The notes below the pieces were generated by a model. That model saw only the letters and a program-made list of their open reading frames with translations, was not told where the DNA came from and did no database searches. Below, one piece after another: positions 1 to 5,441 of a stretch of 5,441 nucleotides of DNA (position 1 is the first letter of the stretch; every line of letters starts with the position of its first letter). The stretch comes from CAZUCD01 sp964618855 (GTDB lineage: Bacteria > Sumerlaeota > Sumerlaeia > SLMS01 > JANRJK01). Position numbers and translations under genes: made by a program. The DNA lies in assembly GCA_964618855.1 (NCBI GenBank), contig CAZUCD010000206.1, positions 1 to 5,441 of the forward strand. The letters are read 5' to 3'.

Positions 1-2048
1 ACCCGAAAGGCCCCACCGCGACGAAGCGGTGCCTCCGCGCGGGGGGACGCGGGATCGATCGGTTCGGCGGCCACCGTGCCATGCTCCAGAGGGCGCCCGA
101 GGTCGTCCTCGACCAGGCCTGCGATGGCCAAGGCTGGGACCAGTTCGACCTCCACGGCGCGTTCGCCATTGTGCTCCACGGCGCGGATCCCGGGGGCGAA
201 TCCCGCACGCGTCACCGTGAGCTGCACCCCTCCCCTCGGCACGTGCGCAACGGTGGCCATTCCTGCCGCATCCGTCACGGCGCGCCAGGGTGAGTTTTCG
301 GCGGCCTGCGGGTAGTCAGCATGCGTGAGGACCACCTCGGCGCCCGCAACGGCCCCACGCGCGGATGACCTCACGCGCACGGTCAGTGGGTTACCCGGGT
401 CGATCTCGATGTCCTCCCAAATGTCGGGAGCGAGGCCGCTGAGGGAAAAGGGCGTGGTTCGGCCGCACAGTCCATCGCCCGCGCGCGCCGCCAGGACCAA
501 GCCGCCCCCCTCCTCCGCGGGGACCCCCTGGATCGAGAAGTATCCGCTCGAGTCGGTCGTCGCCTTGAACCGGGTCGGCTGGGGACCATAGTCGGAATCC
601 GAGAAGAGCTCCACCAAGGCATCCGCAGCGGGCGATCCTCCGCTGAACTTGACCAGTCCCTCGATGCGTCCGCTGCGGACCATGGTGACGGTGACGGGCA
701 CTGGGGGCTGCCGGCGCGAGACCGTGACCATCACCTCCGTCCGGTTGTCCTTCGTGGAAATCCATCCGTCGGCACGGGCCTGGATGACGTAGCGCCCCTC
801 CGGCACGTTTTGAAGTTCGAACCACCCCGTGGTGTCCGAGGTGCCCGCGCGCGCCGAATCGGGGGGGACGGATGTCCCGCCACTTCCTGCGAGCGCGATG
901 AGCGCACCGGGAATCGCCTGCCTCGTGTCCGACTCGACAACGATTCCCCGTATCGGCATTCCCTCGTACACATCGAAGTCCGCCCGGGTGCGCACCTTGC
1001 CCTCCAGCGTGTCGCAGGCGAGCGGCTTCCTCGCAACGTACCTCGGGTCGCGGACGAAGACCTCGTACCGGCCCGGCGCGAGTCCCTGCAGCGCGTATGC
1101 CCCGTCTGCGCGCGACTCCGTGCGGAGGAGCCTCCCGACACCCCCAACCCGCCGGGCGAGGATTGCGACGCCTCCGACGCCTGAACCGGAGTCGTCGTGC
1201 AGCGCATGTCCCGAGATCGCCCCACCCACGCCCATTACGATGACATTCTGCTTGGTTCCCGTCACGAGGCGCACCGGTCCCACGGGTGCAAAACCCGGGC
1301 TCCTTGCAGTGACGGCAACTTCGATCCCCGAGGGCAGGGAGTTGAACGCGAATCGACCGTCCTGGCCGCTGCTGGTGGTCAGCTTCCGTCCCAACGGCGG
1401 GGGAGCCTCCAGCAACAGGGATGCTGCGGACACCGGATGGCCCCGACTGTCGCGGACCACACCCTCGAAGGCCGCCTGCGGTTCGAGGCGTATCGCCAGG
1501 TCGGCTTCGTTCCGGGCGAGCTTGATCTCCACCACCGTCGAGGCGAAGCCATCAGCGTCGACTCCCAACCTAATGTCGCCCGGCGGCAGACCCTCCACCG
1601 TGAAGCCCCCTTCCGCCGTGGTCTCCACCCGACGGGCGAGGCGCACTTGGCGGGCGGCGACTTCGCCGCGTGCGTTTATGGCCAGCATGGTCCGCGTGGC
1701 GGAGATTCTCGCCCCGGATATCGGGATGGCCCCGGCAGCAGCCACCCGCCCCCGGATCGACAGCGCCTGCGAGAGCACGACGCGAACGGGCTCGCTGCGT
1801 CCGGCCGAGGGCACCACAACAGCCAGAGTGGGCGTATCCCCAAAGCCCGGCGACGATGCAAGAAGGGCCCAGCGCCCGCCAGCTAAGCCCAGGATGGAAA
1901 ACGCCCCCGATTCATCCGAGACGGCGAGGAACTGCCCCTCGCCATCGCCGATGATCGCCTCTTCGTCCCCGCGCATGGGCCACGCGCTCAGCCTAACTCC
2001 GGCGACACCGTGCCCCGCCTCGTCCGTTGTCCACCCGACCAGGGTCCC
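1..2048 (-). repeat. Region encoding about eight tandem beta-sandwich repeats of roughly 85-95 residues
   Basis: Translated minus-strand repeats, by residue of the 818-residue chain: R1 137-229 (SDESGAFSILGLAGGRW), R2 233-325 (TTAEGGFTVEGLPPGD), R3 329-410 (GQDGRFAFNSLPSG), R4 412-496 (RADGAYALQGLAPGRYEV), R5 500-592 (DTTGWFELQNVPEGRYVI), R6 596-687 (DSSGYFSIQGVP), R7 689-774 (DAAGMATVAHVPRGGVQL), and R8 from 776, cut by the window edge. Each unit opens with G-x-V and has a D-x-x-G-x-F turn near its middle. R4 and R5 fit the pattern best; R7 is the most diverged, with M-A-T in place of the usual F/Y strand. The repeats are similar as protein, but I saw no long identical DNA blocks, so this is old domain duplication rather than a recent DNA repeat. 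Boundaries are approximate. Confidence 0.8.
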
Positions 2049-2456
2049 CTCGCCTGCGGCCGTCGTTTCCCCGGTGTCCGGGTCCTCCAAGAGTTCAACG
2101 GTGGGCGGAAAGTCGCCCAACTGGCCCAAGCTCGCATAGGCATCGTCGGCCAAGGGACCTGCGGCGCGGGCAGCGGAGCCGCGGCGCGGGCGCGGGGAGT
2201 TTCCCGGACCGTGGGCAGCCGTGCCCAAGGACGGCGCAGAGGAGGGACCTCCACCTGTTCCCGCGGGGTGCGGCGCGGCATCGAGCGCATCGCGATAGTC
2301 GCGCACGGCGAGCAGCAGCAGCGCCACCACGATGGCGCCCAAGGCCATGCGGATGGCATTGCGCTCGCGGCGCGGGAGCGTGCGTTCGGTAATTGCCAAG
2401 GCGGTTGCGGACCCGGGGGATGGGGATGGCGGGGCACTCGCACCATCCGGGGGCAT
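1..2456 (-). CDS. Membrane-anchored protein with about eight tandem carboxypeptidase-regulatory-like domains (C-terminus outside window)
   Basis: One uninterrupted minus-strand frame gives 818 residues and runs off the left edge with no stop. Residues 1-33 are Pro/Ser-rich and end in a basic patch (RRER, 29-32). Residues 34-51 (core ALGAIVVALLLLAV, 38-51) form one hydrophobic helix, fitting an uncleaved signal anchor with the rest exported. Residues 60-115 are a Gly/Pro/Ala/Ser/Arg-rich linker. From about 137 onward the chain repeats a beta-sandwich pattern: G-x-V, D-x-x-G-x-P-V-x-G-A, then T-D-x-x-G-x-F, then L-P-x-G-x-Y and a closing G-F/W. This is the CarboxypepD_reg/Cna-B-like fold, known as a binding or spacer module. 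No catalytic domain is visible; one could lie in the missing C-terminus. The start is ATG 2456 with GGGTGG at 2461-2466 as a weak ribosome site. An in-frame ATG 11 codons upstream (2487-2489) is possible, and the frame stays open further upstream. Specific function and ligand are unknown. Confidence 0.88.
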   Translation of the reverse strand, partial: MPPDGASAPPSPSPGSATALAITERTLPRRERNAIRMALGAIVVALLLLAVRDYRDALDAAPHPAGTGGGPSSAPSLGTAAHGPGNSPRPRRGSAARAAGPLADDAYASLGQLGDFPPTVELLEDPDTGETTAAGEGTLVGWTTDEAGHGVAGVRLSAWPMRGDEEAIIGDGEGQFLAVSDESGAFSILGLAGGRWALLASSPGFGDTPTLAVVVPSAGRSEPVRVVLSQALSIRGRVAAAGAIPISGARISATRTMLAINARGEVAARQVRLARRVETTAEGGFTVEGLPPGDIRLGVDADGFASTVVEIKLARNEADLAIRLEPQAAFEGVVRDSRGHPVSAASLLLEAPPPLGRKLTTSSGQDGRFAFNSLPSGIEVAVTARSPGFAPVGPVRLVTGTKQNVIVMGVGGAISGHALHDDSGSGVGGVAILARRVGGVGRLLRTESRADGAYALQGLAPGRYEVFVRDPRYVARKPLACDTLEGKVRTRADFDVYEGMPIRGIVVESDTRQAIPGALIALAGSGGTSVPPDSARAGTSDTTGWFELQNVPEGRYVIQARADGWISTKDNRTEVMVTVSRRQPPVPVTVTMVRSGRIEGLVKFSGGSPAADALVELFSDSDYGPQPTRFKATTDSSGYFSIQGVPAEEGGGLVLAARAGDGLCGRTTPFSLSGLAPDIWEDIEIDPGNPLTVRVRSSARGAVAGAEVVLTHADYPQAAENSPWRAVTDAAGMATVAHVPRGGVQLTVTRAGFAPGIRAVEHNGERAVEVELVPALAIAGLVEDDLGRPLEHGTVAAEPIDPASPRAEAPLRRGGAFR

Positions 2457-2597
2457 CTGACCACCCGAGGAGATTCCACTGCAAACCATAAGAACCCAAG
2501 GCCACAAAATAGTGGAATGCAGGGCTTGTCTCTCCGGGAATGGCGCTTCCACGATGGTGGACCACACTGAATCCAAAGGCCCGCCGACCCACGCTCG
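2457..2597. promoter_or_regulatory. Divergent intergenic control region
   Basis: This 141-base gap is the only substantial non-coding stretch. It lies between the start of the leftward repeat-protein gene and the start of the rightward CNNM-family gene, so promoters for both must be here or inside the neighbouring coding regions. A patch at about 2471-2520 is only 44% G+C, clearly below the flanks, as expected for a promoter. I could not find a convincing sigma-70 pair on either strand. TATTTT, read leftward at about 2506-2511, is a possible -10 box, but no good -35 sits at the right distance. GTGGACCAC (2557-2565) is a small additional palindrome. Confidence 0.5.
2473..2518. repeat. Perfect 8-bp inverted repeat, possible operator
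   Basis: ATTCCACT at 2473-2480 is matched exactly by its reverse complement AGTGGAAT at 2511-2518, with a 30-base spacer. The half-site centres are 38 bases apart, and the pair brackets the most AT-rich part of the divergent gap. It could be a pair of regulator half-sites or chance. It is not a terminator: the loop is long, no T-run follows, and the genes on both sides start rather than end here. Confidence 0.4.
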
Positions 2598-3944
2598 ATG
2601 ATCGAGGCGTTCGTCATACTCTGCCTATTGCTGCTGAACGGCTTCTTCGCACTCGCGGAGCTGAGCGTGGTGTCGAGCCGCAAGACGCGCCTCGCCATGC
2701 TGGCGAAGAAGCGCGTGCGTGGCGCGCGAAGCGCCATGAACCTCTCCGAGTCGCCGGAGGACTTCCTCTCGGCCGTGCAGGTGGGGATCACGACGGTCGG
2801 GATCTTCGCCGGCGCATTTGGTGGCTCCGCATTTGCCACCCAGTTGGCCGAGCAGTTCGCCCGTATGGGCCTGCCCGCGGCCTACGCCAACGAGATCGCC
2901 TACGTCGTGATCGTTGCCGTGCTCACCTATCTTTCCGTCGTCATCGGGGAACTGGTGCCGAAGCAACTGGCGCTCTCCGCCCCTGAGCGCCTCGCCTGCC
3001 TTGTCGCACCTCCGATGGTTGGCCTTGTGAAGCTCTCGAAGCCCGTCGTCCTCCTGCTCAGCTTTTCCTCCGCCATGCTGGTGCGGATCTTCGGACTCAA
3101 GGCCGGAGCGAAGCACCACGTGACCGAGGAGGAGGTCGGCATGGTGATGGAGGAGGCAATCAAGTCCGGTTCGATCGACGAGACGGAGGAGGCCATCGCC
3201 TCGCGCGCGCTGCGCCTCGCCGACAGGCCGGTTTCCAGCATCATGACTCCCCGCATGGACGTCCTCCTCATCGGCATCGACGACACGCGAGACGATATCC
3301 TCGATGCCCTCCTCCATGGCACGCACTCCAACTTCCCCGTCTTCAGGAAGAGGCACGACGAAGTGATCGGTGTCCTGCCCCTGAAGGAGTCGCTGCGGTT
3401 CATTGGCCGCGAGGGGCTTTCCCGCGACGAGAAGGAGATGCGCGCCCAAATCGAGCGCCTCATGCGCGCCCCCGTCTTCATCGCGGCGGGCGCCCCTTGC
3501 ACCGAGGCGCTCGAGGTGATGCGCCGTGAGAAGACGCACTTCGCCATCGTCGTGGACGAGTACGGCGGGCTCGCGGGCGTCCTGACCAACCACGACCTTC
3601 TCGAGGCGCTCGTTGGCTACATCCCCTCCGACAAGCACGAGGACGACCCGATCGTGCCGCGCGACGATGGTTCGCTGCTCGTGGGCGGCTGGGTCCCCAT
3701 CGAGGATGTCGCGGCGCGCTTCGACCTGGAGTTCGAGGGCGTGGCGCACGAGTCCGTGGCCGCACTGCTGATCCGAAAGTTCGGCCGCATCCCCAGCGAG
3801 GGGGAGTCCGCGGTCGAGTATGGCATCAAGCTCGAGGTCGTTGACCGGGACGGGCCGCGCATAGATCGCGTCATCGCCTCGCGCGTGCCCGTGCCCGATG
3901 GCGGGGAGGCAGATCCCGGCGCCGACTGGGCTGGCGGCGACTAG
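2598..3944 (+). CDS. CNNM/CorC/HlyC-family membrane protein (DUF21, CBS pair, CorC_HlyC domain)
   Basis: This complete 448-residue inner-membrane protein has a usual length for the family. The N-terminal DUF21/CNNM domain has hydrophobic segments at about 3-22, 57-80, 100-118 and 132-165. It carries the family signatures AELSVVSSRKTRL (20-32), GITTVGIFAGAFGG (63-76) and IGELVPKQLAL (116-126). An acidic helix follows (TEEEVGMVMEEA, 176-187). CBS domain 1 begins at VSSIMTPRMDV (212-222) and CBS domain 2 ends in VVDEYGGLAGVLTNHDLLEALVG (split as VVDEYGGLAG 318-327 and VLTNHDLLEALVG 328-340). The C-terminal CorC_HlyC (transporter-associated) domain spans about 350-430, followed by a Gly/Asp-rich tail. 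Relatives are linked to Mg2+ (sometimes Co2+) export or homeostasis, with CBS domains sensing nucleotide; the older name 'hemolysin' is misleading. Start ATG 2598 is the only start before the in-frame stop at 2568-2570, but no good ribosome site precedes it; AAAGG at 2575-2579 is too far away. The substrate ion is not shown by the sequence. Confidence 0.94.
   Translation: MIEAFVILCLLLLNGFFALAELSVVSSRKTRLAMLAKKRVRGARSAMNLSESPEDFLSAVQVGITTVGIFAGAFGGSAFATQLAEQFARMGLPAAYANEIAYVVIVAVLTYLSVVIGELVPKQLALSAPERLACLVAPPMVGLVKLSKPVVLLLSFSSAMLVRIFGLKAGAKHHVTEEEVGMVMEEAIKSGSIDETEEAIASRALRLADRPVSSIMTPRMDVLLIGIDDTRDDILDALLHGTHSNFPVFRKRHDEVIGVLPLKESLRFIGREGLSRDEKEMRAQIERLMRAPVFIAAGAPCTEALEVMRREKTHFAIVVDEYGGLAGVLTNHDLLEALVGYIPSDKHEDDPIVPRDDGSLLVGGWVPIEDVAARFDLEFEGVAHESVAALLIRKFGRIPSEGESAVEYGIKLEVVDRDGPRIDRVIASRVPVPDGGEADPGADWAGGD
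3941..3944. other. Shared CTAG palindrome: overlapping stop codons of two convergent genes
   Basis: On the plus strand the CNNM-family gene ends at TAG 3942-3944. On the minus strand the UDP-GlcNAc dehydrogenase gene ends at TAG 3943-3941. Because CTAG is its own reverse complement, these four bases supply both stops and the genes overlap tail to tail. There is therefore no room for an intergenic terminator, and any termination signal must lie inside the opposing coding sequence. Confidence 0.95.
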
Positions 3945-5263
3945 AGGCGCTCGATGTGGCTGCCGCGCACGCCCTTCATCGCGTTGCGCGCATCGAAAAC
4001 GTACTTCGCCCACCGTCCCACCTGGCGATAGTCGACCGCGCGGTGGTCCGTCACCACAATCACGGCGTCGGCGGCTCGAACGCTCCGTTCGGTCAACGCC
4101 GTGGACTTCATGTCCAGCCCATGCTCGCGCAGGCGGGCCACATGCGGGTCGTGGAATGAGACCTTTGCACCAAGGTCCCTCAGCAGCATGATGACGTCGA
4201 TGGCCGGGGATTCGCGCACGTCGTCCACGTCGCGCTTGTATGCCGCGCCGAGGATCAGGATGCGTGCTCCCTTCACAGCCCTGCCCCGCGCATTCAGCGA
4301 CCGCATGACACGGTCGACCACGTAGCGCGGCATCGCCGTGTTGATCTCGCTCGCAAGCTCGATGAACCGCGCCGTGTAGTTGAGCGAGCGCAGCTTCCAC
4401 GAGAGGTAGAGCGGGTCGATCGGGATGCAGTGTCCACCGAGCCCCGGGCCCGGGTGGAAGGGCATGAAGCCAAACGGTTTGGTCGAGGCTGCGCGGATGA
4501 CCTCCCACACGTCCAGTCCGAGCCGTTCGCACATGATGGCAGTCTCGTTGACGAGGCCTATGTTCACGGCTCTGAAAGTGTTCTCGAGCAGTTTCACCAT
4601 CTCGGCGGCACGCGTGCTGGAGACAAGCTCGAGCTTCTCAAACACGACACCATAGAACGCCTTCGCGCGTTCGAGGCACGCGGGCGTGACGCCGCCGAGG
4701 ACCTTTGGCGTGTTGTGCGTCTTGTACACGGGATTGCCGGGGTCCACGCGCTCGGGGCTGAACGCGAGGAAGAAGTCCCGCCCGACCCGGCGCCCGCCGG
4801 ACTCCAACCTCGGGAGCACCAATTCGTCCGTCGTTCCGGGATACGTCGTGGACTCCAGGATGACGACCGCGCCCTTCTTCAGATTCGGGGCGAGCGACTC
4901 GACGGCGGACACGATGTAGGCCAGGTCGGGGTCCTTCGTCTTCCGCAGCGGGGTCGGCACGCATATGCTGATCGCATCGGCATCCGAGAGCGCCGCGTAG
5001 TCGGACGAGGCCGAGATCATCCCGGCCTTGCGGAGGGCCCGGACGTCCGCTGTGGGCACGTCGTCGATGTAACTCTCGCCTTTGTTGACGGCGGAGACCT
5101 TCCGTGGATCGAGGTCGATGCCGATGGCGCGGATCCCATGCTTGGCCAGTTCGACAAGCAGGGGTAGCCCGACGTAACCCAGCCCGATGACGGCGGCGGT
5201 CCGCGGAGTGAAGTCCTGAGACTTGGTGCGTTTCATGGTGCGTGGTGCCGGGGATCGGCTCAC
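3941..5263 (-). CDS. wbpA: UDP-N-acetylglucosamine 6-dehydrogenase, WbpA family (nucleotide-sugar dehydrogenase)
   Basis: This cytosolic enzyme oxidises C6 of UDP-GlcNAc in two NAD+-dependent steps to give UDP-GlcNAcA, a precursor of O-antigen or capsule sugars. The reading is 440 residues from GTG 5263. The NAD-binding Rossmann motif is GLGYVG (27-32), with acidic IDLD at 49-52. ESTTYPGTTDE (137-147) and SPERVDPGN (169-177) follow. The central helix region includes KLLENTFRAVNIGLVNE (224-240), with Lys224 and Asn228 in the family's catalytic positions. The nucleophile is Cys279 in GLGGHCIPIDP (274-284), and the UDP-binding domain spans about 333-430 (GAAYKRDVDD, 339-348). STTYPGTTDE, SPERVDPGN and KPFGFMPF-PGPGLGGH point to the WbpA/TviB branch rather than UDP-glucose dehydrogenase or WecC, but substrate is inferred. 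All catalytic residues are present. The start is uncertain: GTG 5263 overlaps the citrate synthase stop, while ATG 5236 would give 431 residues with a more typical leader. Neither has a good ribosome site. No partner epimerase or glycosyltransferase is in view. Confidence 0.92.
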   Translation of the reverse strand: MSRSPAPRTMKRTKSQDFTPRTAAVIGLGYVGLPLLVELAKHGIRAIGIDLDPRKVSAVNKGESYIDDVPTADVRALRKAGMISASSDYAALSDADAISICVPTPLRKTKDPDLAYIVSAVESLAPNLKKGAVVILESTTYPGTTDELVLPRLESGGRRVGRDFFLAFSPERVDPGNPVYKTHNTPKVLGGVTPACLERAKAFYGVVFEKLELVSSTRAAEMVKLLENTFRAVNIGLVNETAIMCERLGLDVWEVIRAASTKPFGFMPFHPGPGLGGHCIPIDPLYLSWKLRSLNYTARFIELASEINTAMPRYVVDRVMRSLNARGRAVKGARILILGAAYKRDVDDVRESPAIDVIMLLRDLGAKVSFHDPHVARLREHGLDMKSTALTERSVRAADAVIVVTDHRAVDYRQVGRWAKYVFDARNAMKGVRGSHIERL

Positions 5264-5441
5264 CCTTCACCAACGTCGGAGGCGCGCGCCTCCTCGTACG
5301 TGCGAACCGTGGGGCCCTGGTAGATCTGGCGCGGACGGTAGATTCGTCCCGCGCCCTGCTGCTTCATCTCGTACCAATGGGCGATCCAGCCCGGCATGCG
5401 CCCGATCGCGAAAAGCACCGTGAACATGTTGAGGGGGATGC
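5260..5441 (-). CDS. gltA: Citrate synthase, C-terminal 59 residues (N-terminus outside window)
   Basis: This gene enters from the right edge on the minus strand and ends at TGA 5262-5260. The visible 59 residues include FAIGRMPGWIAHWYEM and GRIYRPRQIYQGP. These align without gaps to the end of hexameric Gram-negative citrate synthase; from memory, E. coli GltA has GWIAHWSEM and ARPRQLYTG at the same place. The first Arg of RPRQ should be the active-site Arg of the family (E. coli Arg407). The catalytic His and Asp residues lie upstream, outside the window. The enzyme condenses acetyl-CoA and oxaloacetate to citrate in the cytosol, the entry step of the TCA cycle. The tail after RPRQIYQGP (TVRTYEEARASDVGEG) is variable in the family. 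The TGA shares four bases (GTGA) with the possible GTG start of the downstream dehydrogenase, suggesting cotranscription from a promoter beyond the right edge. Confidence 0.93.
   Translation of the reverse strand, partial: IPLNMFTVLFAIGRMPGWIAHWYEMKQQGAGRIYRPRQIYQGPTVRTYEEARASDVGEG

Noticed and set aside
829..2139. A 436-codon plus-strand open frame
   Set aside because: It lies wholly antisense to the repeat-protein gene. Its translation is rich in Ser/Pro/Arg/Thr with no recognisable domain, while the minus-strand frame shows clear repeated motifs and a membrane anchor. Long shadow frames are expected in GC-rich coding DNA.
2170..2200. GC-only low-complexity run (GCGGAGCCGCGGCGCGGG type)
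   Set aside because: It is explained by the Pro/Arg/Gly/Ala codons of the linker after the membrane anchor. It is not a separate DNA element.
2537..2550. Small dyad GGAA-TGGCGC-TTCC in the divergent gap
   Set aside because: The four-base arms are too short to distinguish from chance, and no second copy was seen nearby.
1988..2839. A 283-codon minus-strand open frame spanning the divergent gap
   Set aside because: It is in a different frame from the repeat protein and antisense to the start of the CNNM gene. Its composition is Arg/Pro-rich with no domain. It would remove the only plausible promoter region.
3920..3939. Possible hairpin CGCCG / CGGCG near the convergent gene ends
   Set aside because: The 5-bp stem has a 10-base loop and no following T-run on either strand. 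It lies in Gly/Ala/Asp coding sequence where GC-rich pairing is common, so it is not supportable as a terminator.
2625..4532. A 635-codon minus-strand open frame crossing the convergent junction
   Set aside because: It is antisense to the CNNM-family gene and out of frame with the dehydrogenase, both of which have strong family signatures. Its translation is His/Arg/Gly-rich and matches nothing I recognise.
4430..5167. A 245-codon plus-strand open frame
   Set aside because: It is antisense to the catalytic and NAD-binding parts of the dehydrogenase, whose motifs are intact, so it is a shadow frame.

Overview
The window is GC-rich (about two thirds G+C by eye), densely coding bacterial DNA. 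It holds four protein genes and almost no spare sequence. The mix suggests a Gram-negative, environmental, GC-rich bacterium: a membrane-anchored protein made of tandem carboxypeptidase-regulatory-like beta-sandwich domains, a CNNM/CorC-type membrane protein, a WbpA-type UDP-GlcNAc dehydrogenase, and a citrate synthase tail resembling E. coli GltA. Large proteins of the first kind are common in myxobacteria, planctomycetes, acidobacteria and related candidate phyla. The sequence alone does not allow a phylum call.

Layout, left to right. (1) Positions 1-2456, minus strand: the N-terminal 818 residues of a large protein whose C-terminus lies outside the left edge. It has a short cytoplasmic tail, one membrane anchor, a low-complexity linker and then about eight tandem beta-sandwich domains. 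(2) Positions 2457-2597: the only real intergenic region. It is AT-richer than its surroundings, separates two divergent genes, and carries an 8-bp perfect inverted repeat. (3) Positions 2598-3944, plus strand: a complete CNNM/CorC/HlyC-family protein (DUF21, CBS pair, CorC_HlyC domain). (4) Positions 3941-5263, minus strand: a complete UDP-N-acetylglucosamine 6-dehydrogenase (WbpA family). It converges on gene 3, and both genes end on the same CTAG palindrome. (5) Positions 5260-5441, minus strand: the last 59 codons of citrate synthase. Its TGA overlaps a possible GTG start of the dehydrogenase, so the two genes probably form an operon with citrate synthase first.

How the genes relate: the dehydrogenase supplies an acidic nucleotide sugar (UDP-GlcNAcA) for surface polysaccharide, citrate synthase is the entry step of the TCA cycle, and the other two are envelope proteins. 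Apart from the citrate synthase/dehydrogenase coupling and the shared divergent control region, the sequence does not show the genes acting in one pathway. I see no RNA genes, CRISPR arrays, insertion sequences or integration sites. I do not find a clearly undescribed system. The most unusual object is the large multi-domain repeat protein on the left.
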